DNA of 64,000 bases from Ashinkailepas kermadecensis (Eukaryota; Arthropoda; Thecostraca; Neolepadidae). The notes below the pieces were generated by a model. That model saw only the letters and a list, made by a program, of their open reading frames with translations. It ran no database searches and was not told where the DNA came from. Shown piece after piece: positions 37,001 to 48,432 of the stretch. The position numbers and the translations under genes are program-made. The stretch is from NCBI GenBank assembly GCA_034440615.1, contig JAOTOM010003133.1, forward strand, positions 1 through 64,000. Direction: 5' to 3'. The number at the start of each line of letters is the position of its first letter. The stretch's first letter is position 1.

Positions 37001-40000
37001 AACGTGTGGTGGTGTGTACCCAAACCGTGTTGCGGTGTGCACCCTACCGTCTTGCAGTGTGCACACGATCGTGTTGCGGTATGTACCACAACGTGTTGCA
37101 GTGTGTACCCCACCGTGTTGCGGTGTGCATCCCACCGTGTCGCGGTGTGCATCCCACCGTGTCGCGACATGTACGCGGCCGTGTCGTGGGGTGTACCCCA
37201 CCGTGTCGGGGTGTGTACAAAATCGTGCCGCGGTGTGTACCCATCCATGTTGCTGCGTGTACCCCACCTTATCGCTATGTGTGCCCTGCCGTGTCGCGTT
37301 GTGTACCCAACAGTGTTGCAGTGTGTACCCTACCGTGTTGCCGTGTGTACCCCACCGTGTCGCGATATGTACCACGCCATGTCGCGGTGTGTACCCCAGC
37401 GGGTCCAACCGTGTGCCCCACCGTGTTGTGGTGTGTATCCCACCATGGTGCGATGTGTTCCCAACCGTGTCGCGGTATGTTCCCCACCGTGTTGCTGTAT
37501 GTACCTTAACGTGTTGTGGTATGCACCCAAACCGTGTTGCGGTGTACACCCTTCCATCTTGCGGTGTGCACACCAACGTGTCCCGGTATGTACCCCACCG
37601 TGTTGCTTTGCGTACCCCACCGTGTTGCAGTGTGTACCCCACCGTGTCGCGACATGTTCCTCGCCGTGTCGCGGTGTGTTTTCCGCTGTGTCGCGGTGTG
37701 TACCACACCGTGTTCAGGTGTGTATCGCGCCGTTTCGGGGTGAGTACCCCACAGTATCGCTGTGTGTACCCCAGCGGTCGCAGTGTGTACCACACAGTGT
37801 TACGGCGTGTACACCTTGATGACAGTGTGTACCGCACCTTGTTGCGCTGTGTACCCCACAGTCTTGCGGTGTGCATACCACCATATCGCGGTGGGTGCCC
37901 CACCGGGTTGCAGTGTGCACCCCACCATGTTACGGTGTGTACCGCAAACTATCGCAGTGTGTACCCCAGCATTTGCGGTGTGTACTAGACAGTGTTCCGA
38001 TGTGTACTAGACCTGGATACGGTGTACACCCCACCGTGTCACAGTTTGTACCCCCACCTGGTTGCGGTGTGCCCCCCACGATCTTGCGGTGTGCATACCA
38101 CCTTGGCCGGTGTGTATCCCAACATGTTGCTGTGTGTACCCTACCGTGTTACGGTGCGTACCCCGCGTTGTCGCGGTGTGCATCCCACATTGTCGCGTTG
38201 TGTACCCCACCGTGTTGTGGTGTGTACCCCACCTTATCGCGGTGTGTACCCCACCATGTTGCAGTGTTTACCCCAACGTGCTGCGGTGTGTACCCCACAC
38301 TGTCGCGGTGTGTACCCTGCTGTATCCAAGTGTGTACCACACCGTGTTACGTTGTGCACCCCAACGAGATACGGTGTGTATCCCACCGTGTCGAGGTGTG
38401 TATACTACCGTGTTGCGCAGTGTATCACAAACTGTCGCGGTGTGTACCCCAACATGTCTCCGTGTGTTCCTCACCGTCTTGTGGTGTGTACCACACCGTG
38501 TCGCCCTGTGTACCGCGCCGTGTCGCGGTGTGCACCCCACCGTGTAGCTGTGTGTACCCCACCGTGTCGCGTTGTGTACCCCACCGTGTCGCGGTGTGTA
38601 CCCCACCGTGTCGCGGTATGTACCCCACCGTGTCGCGATGTGCACCCCACCGTGTCGCGTTGCGTACCCCACCGTGTTTAGGCGTGTACACCAACGTGTC
38701 GAGACATGTACCCCGTGTCGCGGTGTGTACCCCACCGTGTCGGGGTGTGCACCGAACCGTATTCCGGTGTATACCGCACCGTGTTACGGAGTGTACCCCG
38801 CCGTATCGCGCTGGGTACACCACTGTGTACCGGTGTGCACCACACCGTGTTACGTTGTGTACCCCAACGTGTTAAGATGTATATCCTGCCGTGTCACGTT
38901 GTGTTATTAACGTGTTGCAGATGGTACCCCACACTGTCGCTGTGTGTACCCCACCGTGTCGCGGTGCATACCCCACCGTAATGTGGTGTGCAGTCCAACA
39001 TTTTGCGGTGTGCACCTTATCGTATCGCGGTGTGTACCCCAAAATATCGCGGTGTGTACTCCAGATGTCGCGTTGTGTACTACAGATGTCGCGGTGTGTA
39101 CCACACGGTGTTACGGTGTGTACTAGACCTTGTTACGGTGTGCACCACACCGTGTCACAGATCGTACCCCAACATGTTGTGGTGTGTACTCAAACCGTGT
39201 TGCGGTGTGCACACCACAGTGTTGCGGTGTGTACAACAACATGTTGTGGTGTGTACCCAAACCGTGTTCGGAGTGCATCCGACCGTCTTCCGATGTGCAC
39301 ACGACCGTATTGCGGTATATACCACAACGTGTATCAGTGTGTACCCCACCGTTTCGGGGTGTGTACCGAAGCTTGTCGCGGTGTGTACCCAACCATGTTG
39401 CGGTGTTTACCCTACCTTCTCGCTATGTGTACCCCGCCGTGTCGCGTTGTGTACCCCACAGTGTTGTAGTGTGTACCATACCGTGTCGCGATACGTACCA
39501 CTCCGTATCGCGGTCTGTACCCTACCATGTTGCAGTGTGTATCCCACCTTATCGCGGTGTGCACCACCCACCCCATTGTCGATGTATGCATTCCACCTTG
39601 TCGCGTTGTGTACCCCATAGTGTTGCAGTGTGTACCCCATCGTGTCACGGATTGTACCTCGCCGTATCGCGGTGGGTACCCCACTGTGTCGCGTTGTGTA
39701 CTCCACCGTGTCGCGGTGTGTACCCCACCTTATCGCAGTGTGTACCCCATAGTGTTGCAGTGTGTACCACACCGTGTCACGAAGTGTACCTCGCCGTATC
39801 GCGGTGGGTATCCCGCTGTGTCGCGGTATGTACCCACCGTATTTTGGTGTGTACTCCAACATTTTGCGATGTGCACCCTATCGTGTCCCGGTGTGTATCC
39901 CAGCATGTATCGGTGTGTTCGCAACCGTCTGTTGCGGTGAGCACCCTACCGTGTTGCTGTATGTACCACTACGTGTTGTGGTGTGCACTCAAACCGTGTT

Positions 40001-43000
40001 GCGGTGTGCACCCTACCGTCTTGCGGTGTGTACCCCATCGTATCGCGGTGTGTACCCCACCTTGGTGCGGTGTGTACCCAACCGTGTTGCGGTGAGCACC
40101 CTACCGTGTTGCTGTATGTACCACTACGTGTTGTGGTGTGCACTCAAACCGTGTTGCGGTGTGCACCCTACCGTCTTGCGGTGTGTACCCCATCGTATCG
40201 CGGTGTGTACCCCATCTTGGTGCGGTGTGTACCCCATCATGTTGCGGTGAATGGTGCAGAGACCGCCATCGAGGCCAGTCCACTCACTGCGGTATGTACC
40301 CCTCCATGCTGCGGTACGTACCCCACCCCCTGCGTTGTGTACCCCTCCGTGTTGCGGTGCGTACCCCCCTGCGTTGTGTACCCCACCGTGTCGCTGTTTA
40401 CCTCACCTGGTTGTGATGTGTACTCCAAAATGTTGCGGTGTGCACCCCATGGTGTCGCAGTGTGTACCAACACATGTCTCGGTGTATTCCCACCGTATCG
40501 CGGTGTGCAACACACCTTGGTGCGATGTGTACCCCACCGTGTTGCGGAGTGTATTGAACCATGTTGCAGTGTGTACCCCACCTTATCGTGGTGTGTACTC
40601 CGCAGTGTCGCGGTATGTATTCCACCGTGTCTCGTTGTGTACCTCACAGTGTCGCAGTTTGTACCCCACCGTGTCGTGGTGTGTACCCCATTGTGTTGCG
40701 GTGAATGGTGCAGAATCCACCACCTCGGCGTGTCCAACCCCTCCGGTATGTACCCATCGATGTTGCGGTGCGCATCCCACCGTGTTGCGGTGTGTACCTC
40801 ACCGTGCCGCGAAATGTACCCCGCCGTGTTGCGGTCTGTACCCTACCATGTTGCAGTGTATATCCCATCTTATCGCGGTTTGTACACCCCCACCCCGTGT
40901 AGAGGTATGCATTCCACCGTGTCGCGTTGTGTACCCTATAATTTTGCAGTGTGTACCCCACCGTGTCACGGAGTGTACCTCGCCGTATCGCGGTGGGTAC
41001 CCTGCTGTGTCGCCGTGTGTACCACACCGTGTTGCGTTGTGTACCCTAACGTGTAACGGTGTGTGTCCCGCCGTGTCGCGGTGTGTATACTACCGTGTTG
41101 CGGAGGGTATCCCACACTGTCGATATGTGTACTCGACCGTGTGTCGCGGTGAGTACCCCAACATGTTTCGTTGTATTCCCAACCGGCTTGCGGCGTGTAC
41201 CCCACCGTATCGCGGTGTGTACCCCACCGTATCGCGGTGTGTACCCCAACGTTTTGCGGTGTGCACCCTACCGTGTTGCAGTGTGTACCCCATCGTGTTG
41301 CAGTGAATGGTGCAGAGACTGCCACCGAAGCGGATCTACCCTCTGCGGTATGCACCCCTCCATGTTGCGGTGCGTACCCCATGGTGTTGCGCTGTGTACC
41401 CCACCGTGTCGCGGTATGTACCCAATCATGTTGAAGTGTCTACCCCACCTTATCTCTATGTGTACCCAGCCGTGTCGCGTTGTGTACCCCACAGTATTGC
41501 AGTGTGTACCCTACCGTGTTGCCGTGTGTACCCCACCGTGTCGCGATATGTATCACGCCATGTCGCGGTCTGTACATCACTGGATCGGTCTGTGTTCCCC
41601 ACTGTGTCGAGGTGTGTTCCCCACCGTGTTGCTGTATGCACCACAACGTGTGGTGGTGTGTACCCAAACCGTGTTGCGGTGTGCACCCTACCGTCTTGCA
41701 GTGTGCACACGATCGTGTTGCGGTATGTACCACAACGTGTTGCGGTGAGTACCCCACCGTGTTGCGGTGTGCATCCCACCGTGTCGTGGTGTGTATCCCA
41801 CCGTGTCGCGACATGTACCCGGCCGTGTCGTGGGGTGTACCCCACCGTGTCGGGGTGTGTATAGAATCGTGCCGCGGTGTGTACCCATCCATGTTGCTGC
41901 GTGTACCCTACCTTATCGCTATGTGTGCCCTGCCGTGTCGCGTTGTGTACCCAACAGTGTTGCAGTGTGTACCCTACCGTGTTGCCGTGTGTACCCCACC
42001 GTGTCGCGATATGTATCACGCCATGCCGCGGTTTGTACACCACCGGATCGGTCTGTGTCTCCCACTGTGTCGGGGTGTGTTCCCCACCGTGTCGGGGTGT
42101 GTTCCCCACCGTGTTGCGGTATGTAACACAACGTGTGGTGGTGTGTACCCAAACCGTGTTGCGGTGTGCACCCTACCGTCTTGCGGTGTTCACATGATCG
42201 TGTTGTGGTATGTACCACATCGTGTTGCGGTGTGCAACACGATAGGTACACCGTGTCGCGACATGTACCCCGCCGTGTCGTGGGGTGTACCCCACCGTGT
42301 CGGGGGGTACCGAATCGTGCCGCGGTGTGTACCCATCAATGTTGCTGCGTGTACCCCACCTTATCGCTATGTGTGCCCTGCCGTGTCGCGTTGTGTACCC
42401 AACAGTGTTGCAGTGTGTTCCCTACCGTGTTGCCGTGTGTACCCCACCGTGTCGCGATATGTACCACGCCATGTCGCGGTGTGTACCCCAGCGGGTCGAA
42501 CCGTGTGCCCCACCGTGTTGTGGTGTGTATCCCACCATGGTGCGATGTGTTCCCAACCGTGTCGCGGTATGTTCCCCACCGTGTTGCTGTATGTACCTTA
42601 ACGTGTTGTGGTATGCATCCAAACCGTGTTGCGGTGTGCACCCTACCATCTTGCGGTGTGCACACCAACGTGTCCCGGTATGTACCCCACCGTGTCGCTT
42701 CGCGTACCCCATCGTGTTGCAGGTGTACCCTACCGTGTCGCGACATGTACCCCACCGTGTCGCGGTGTGTACCACACCGTGTTAAGGTGTGTATCGCGCC
42801 GTTTCGCGGTGAGTACCCCACAGTATCGCTGTGTGTACCCCAGCGGTCGCAGTGTGTACCACACAGTGTTACGGTGTGTACACCTTGATGACAGTGTGTA
42901 CCCCACCTTGTTGCGCTGTGTACCCCACAGTCTTGCGGTGTGCATACCACCATATCGCGGTGTGTACCCCACCGGGTTGCGGTGTGCACCCCACCATGTT

Positions 43001-46000
43001 ACGGTGAGTACCGCAACCTATCGCAGTGTGTACCCCAGCATTTGCGGCGTGTACTAGACAGTGCTCCGATGTGTACTAGACCTTGATACGGTGCACACCC
43101 CACCGTGTCACAGTTTGTACCCCCACCTGGTTGCGGTGTGGACCTCACCATCTTGCGGTGTGCATACCACTTTGGCCGGTGTGTACCCCAACATGTTGCT
43201 GTGTGTACCCCACCGTGTGACCGTGTGTACCCCACGGTGTCGCAGTGTGTACTCCATTGCTTTGCGGCGAATGGTGCAGAGCCCGCCACCGCGGTGAGTC
43301 CACCCCCAGCGGTATGTGCTCCAACATGTTGCAGTGTGTAACCCACCGTGTTACGGTGTGTACCCCGCGTTGTCGCGGTGTGCATCCCACATTGTCGCGG
43401 TGTGTACCCCACCTTATCGGGGTGTATACCCCACCGTGTCGCGGTGTGCATCCCACCGTGTCGCGTTGTGTATCTCACCGTGCTACAGTGTGCACCGAAC
43501 CGTGTCGCGGTGTGTACCCCACCGTGTTAGAGTATGTACCACGCCGTATCGCGGTGGGTACCCCACCGTGTTACGATGTTTACCCCACCGTGTTGCGGTG
43601 TGTATACTACCGTGTTGCGATGTGTACCCCACCGTCTTGCGGTGGGGTACACATCGCAATGTATCGCGTGGTATGTACCACACCGTGTTACGTTGTGTGT
43701 CCCACCGTGTTACGGTGTGTATCCCGGCGTGTCGCGATGTGTATACTACGGTGTTGCGGAGTGTACCTCACACTTCCCGCGGTCTTCGCCGCATCGTGTC
43801 GCGGTGTGTACTCCAACATGTCTCGGTGTGTTCCCAATCGTCTGGTGGTGTGTACCCCACTTTGGTGCGGTGTGTACCCCACCGTGTTGCGGTGTGTACC
43901 CAACCATGTTGCAGTGTGTGCCCCACCTTATCGCGGTGTGCACCCCCGCCCCCCTCCGTGTCGAGGTATGCATTCCACCGTGTCGCGTTGTGTACCCCAT
44001 AGTGTTGCAGTGTGCACCCCACCGTGTCACGGAGTGTATCTTGCCGTATCGCGGTGGGTACCCCACTGTGTCGCGGTGTGTACTCTATCGTGTCGCGTTG
44101 TGTACCCCATATTGTTGCAGTGTGTACCCCACCGTGTCGCGTTGTGTACCCCACCGTGTTGTGGTGTGTACCCCACCTTATCGCGGTGTGTACCCCACCA
44201 TGTTGCAGTGTTTACCCCAACATGCTGCGGTGTGTACCCCACACTGTCGCGGTGTGTACCCCGCTGTATCCCAGTGTGTACCACACCGTGTTACGTTTTG
44301 TACCCCACCGAGATACGGTGTGTATCCCACCGTGTCGCGGTGTGTACCCCACCGTGTCGCGGTATGTACCCCACCGTGTCGCGATGTGCACCCCACCGTG
44401 TTGCGTTGCGTACCCCACCGTGTTTAGGCGTGTACACCAACGTGTCGAGACATGTACCCCCGTGTCGCGGTGTGTACCCCACCGTGTCGGTGTGTGCACC
44501 GAACCGTATTCCGGTGTATACCGCACCGTGTTACGGAGTGTACCCCGCCGTATTGCGCTGGGTACACCACTGTATACCGGTGTGCACCACACCGTGTTAC
44601 GTTGTGTACCCCAACGTGTTAAGGTGTATATCCTGCCGTGTCACGTGGTGTTATTAACGTGTTGCAGATGGTAGCCCACACTGTCGCTGTGTGTACCCCA
44701 TCTTGTCGCGGTGCATACCCCACCGTAATGTGGTGTGCAGTCCAACATTTTGCGGTGTGCACCTCATCGTATCGCGGTGTGTACCCCAAAATATCGCGGT
44801 GTGTACTCCAGATGTCGCGTTGTGTACTACAGAGGTCGCGGTGTGTACCACACGGTGTTACGGTGTGTACTAGACCTTGTTACGGTGTGCACCACACGGT
44901 AAACAACGTGTTGTGGTGCACCGGGTGCAAGTGTTCCACTCGGGTGTTCCCAGTCTTTGCTAGTACCCCAACATGTTGTGGTGTGTACCCAAACCGTGTC
45001 GCGGTGTGCACACCACAGTGTTGCAGGGTGTACAACAACATGTTGTGGTGTGTACCCAAACCGTGTTCGGAGTGCATCCGACGTCTTGCGATGTGCACAC
45101 GACCGTATTGCGGTATATACCACAACGTGTTTCAGTGTGTACCCCACCGTGTCGGGGTGTGTACCGAAGCTTGTCGCGGTGTGTACCCAACCATGTTGCG
45201 GTGTTTACCCTACCTTCCCGCTATGTGTACCCCGCCGTGTCGTGTTGTGTACCCCACAGTGTTGCAGTGTGTACCATACCGTGTCGCGATACGTACCACG
45301 CCGTATCGCGGTGTGTACCCTACCATGTTGCAGTGTGTATCCCACCTTGTCGCGGTGTGCACCACCCACCCCCGTGTCGATGTATGCATTCCACCTTGTC
45401 GCGTTGTGTACCCCATAGTGTTGCAGTGCAGATTGTACCTCGCCGTATGGCGGTGGGTACCCCACTGTGTCCCGTGGTGTACTCCACCGTGTCGCGGTGT
45501 GTACCCCACCTTATCGCAGTGTGTACCCCATAGTGTTGCAGTTTGTACCCCACCGTGTCACGGAGTGTACCTCGCCGTATCGCGGTGGGTACCCCGCTGT
45601 GTCGCGGTATGTACCCACCGTATTTTGGTGTGTACTCCAACATTTTGCGATGTGCACCCTATCGTGTCCCGGTGTGTGTCCAAACATGTATCGGTGTGTT
45701 CGCAACCGTCTTGCGGTGTGTACCACACCTTGGTGCGGTGTGTATCCCATCATGTTGCGGTGAATGGTGCAGAGACCGCCATCGAGGTCAGTCCACTCAC
45801 TGCGTTATGTACCCCTCCATGCTGCGGTACGTACCCAACCCCCTGCGTTGTGTACCCCTCCATGTTGCGGCGCGTACCCCCTCCCCCCTGCGTTGTGTAC
45901 CCCTCCGTGTCGCAGTGTGTATCCCACCGTATTGCGGTGTGTATATTACCGGGTTGCGGGTGTCGCACTTTACGTGTGCGTTTGTACCCCACCGTTTGTT

Positions 46001-48372
46001 TTGTGAATTGCACCACGCGCGTACGACCACGTTGCGTGAGCACCCTACCGTGTTGCTGTATGTATGACTACGTGTTGTGTGTGTACCCAAACCGTGTTGC
46101 GTGTGCACCCTACCGTCTTGCGGGTGTACCATGTATCGCGGGTGTCCCCATCTTGGTGGTGTGTATCCCATCATGTTGCGGTGAATGGTGCAGAATCCAC
46201 CACCGCGGCGTGTCCAACCCCTGCGGTATGTACCCATCCATGTTGCGGTGCGCATCCCATCGTGTTGCGGTGTGTACCCCACCGTGCCGCGAAATGTACC
46301 CCGCCGTGTTGCGGTCTCTACCCTACCATGTTGCGGTGTGTATCCCACCTTATCGCGGTTTGTACACCCCCACCCCGTGTAGAGGTATGCATTCTACCGT
46401 GTCGCGTTGTGTACCCCGTAATTTTGCAGTGTGTACCCCACCGTGTCACGGAGTGTACCTCACCGTATCGCGGTGGGTACCCTGCTGTGTCGCGGTGTGC
46501 ACTCCACCGTGTTGCGGTGCGTACCACACCGTGTTGCGTTGTGTACCCTAACGTGTAACGGTGTGTGTCCCGCCGTGTCGCGGTGTGCATACTACCGTGT
46601 TGCGGAGGGTACCCCACACTGTCGATATGTGTACTCGACCGTGTCGCGGTGTGTACCCACCGTATTTTGGTGTGTACTCCAACATTTTGCGATGTGCACC
46701 CTATCATGTCGCGGAGAGTACCCCAACATGTTTCGGTGTGTTCCAAACCGTCTTGCGGTATGTACCCCACCGTATCGCTGTATGTACTCCACCGTGGTGC
46801 GGTGTGTACCCCACCGTGTTGCCGTGTGCACCCTACCGTGTTGCAGTGTGTACCCCATCGTGTTGCGGTGAATGGTGCAGAGACTGCCATCGAGGCGAAT
46901 CCACCCACTGCGGTATGTACCCCTCCATGTTGCGGCGCGTACCCCATCGTGTCGCGTTGCGTACCCCACAGTGTTGCAGTGTGTACCTTCCCCGTGTCGC
47001 GATGTGTACCCCGCCGTGTCGCGGAGTGTACCCCAACGTGTGGTGGTGTGTACTCCAACATCTTGCGGTGTGCACCCCAGCGTGTCGCGGTGTGCACCCC
47101 ACCGTGTCGCGACATGTACCCCGCCCCTAAACCCCTAAACCCCAATAACAACAACAACATGTGCCCTGCCTTGTCGCGGTGTGTGCCCCATCGTGTTAGG
47201 TTGTGTACCCCACCGTGTTGCGGTGTGTATGCTACCGTGTTGCGTAGTGTACCACATACTGACGCGGTGTGTACCCCTCCGTGTTGCGGAGTGTACCTCA
47301 AAGTCTTGTGGTGTGTACCCCAAATTGTTGCGGTGTGTACACCAGCATGTCCCGGTGTGTTCCCCATCGTCTTGCGTTGTGTACCCCATCGTGTTGCGGT
47401 GTGTTTTTCACCTTGGTGCGGTGTGTACCCCACCGTGTTGCGGTGTGTAGCCCACTGTGTTGCAGTGTGCATCCCATCGTTTTGCTCTGAATGGTGCATA
47501 TGCTGCCACAGCCGCGAGACAAGCCCCTACGGTGTGTACTCCACTTTATCGCGGTGTGTATTCCACTGTGTCGCGTTGTGTATCCCACCGTGGTACGTTG
47601 TGTACCCCACCGTGTTACGGTGTGTATCCCGCCGTGTCGCGGTGTGTATACTACCGTGTTGCTGAGTGTACCCCACCCTGTTGCGGTGTTTACCCCATCG
47701 TGTCGCTGTGTGTACCCCACCGTGTCTCGGTGTGTACCACACAGTGTTGTGGTGTGTACCCACCGTTTCGCGGTATGTGCCCAACGTGTTGCGGAGTGTA
47801 TCCCACATTTGTGCGGTGTGCACACCACCGTGTCGCGGTGTGTACCCCAGCATGTCTCGGTGTGTTCCCCATCGTGTTGCGGTGTGTACCTCACCTCAGT
47901 GCGGTGTGTACCCCACCGTGTTGCGGTGTGTAGCCCACTGTGTTGGAGTGTACACCCCATCGTGTTGCGGTGTGTACCTCACCGTATAGTGATGAGTACC
48001 CCACCGTGTCGCGGCGTGTATCCCATCGTATCACGGTGTACATCCCACCGTGTCGCAGCGTGTTCCCCATCGTGTCCCCGTGTGCACCCCACCAAGTTGC
48101 GGCGAATGATGCAGAGCTCGCCACCGCGGCGAGTCCATCACCTGTGGTGTGTACCCTCCGTGTTGCGGTGTGCACCACACCGTGTTGCGGTGTGCACCTT
48201 CCGTGTCACTGTGTGTACCCCACCGTGTCGCGGTGTGCACCTTCCGTGTCACTGTGTGTACCCCACCGTGTCGCGGTGTGCACCTTCCGTGTCACTGTGT
48301 GTACCCCACCGTGTCGCGGTGTGCACCTTCCGTGTCACTGTGTGTACCCCACCGTGTCGCAGGGTGAACCCT
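22071..48372. repeat. 22-bp satellite, main block with higher-order structure
   Basis: About 26 kb of the 22-bp unit family. Two landmark types show a higher-order repeat. A word with TAACATTTTGCGG recurs at about 22714, 26391, 30516, 34372, 38989 and 44738. Three node subtypes, all beginning near GTGAATGGTGCAGA, recur in fixed order: type a near 31468, 35476, 40251 and 45764; type b near 31995, 35977, 40705 and 46185; type c near 32683, 36663, 41307 and 46872. A lone a lies near 23733 and a lone c near 28742. The period is about 4.0, 4.8 and 5.5 kb. Stretches at about 25420-25680 and 27241-27640 are nearly pure unit copies and look recently amplified. Open frames up to 1047 codons follow from the unit length. 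Confidence 0.95.
48182..48360. repeat. 43-bp dimer sub-array at the right edge of the satellite
   Basis: Four near-identical 43-bp units, each joining one normal satellite unit (GTGTCGCGGTGTG) to a variant (CACCTTCCGTGTCACTG). Copy-to-copy identity is far higher than elsewhere in the block, pointing to local recent amplification at the array border. Confidence 0.88.
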
Positions 48373-48432
48373 ACCGTGTCTGGGTAATTATGTGTAAATC
48401 GGCTTAATTGTGTGTGGTTTGTAATTTCAGTG

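Noticed and set aside
22071..48372. CRISPR-like alternation of conserved and variable words
   Set aside because: Units are contiguous variants of one sequence without spacers, the DNA is eukaryotic, and no cas genes are present.
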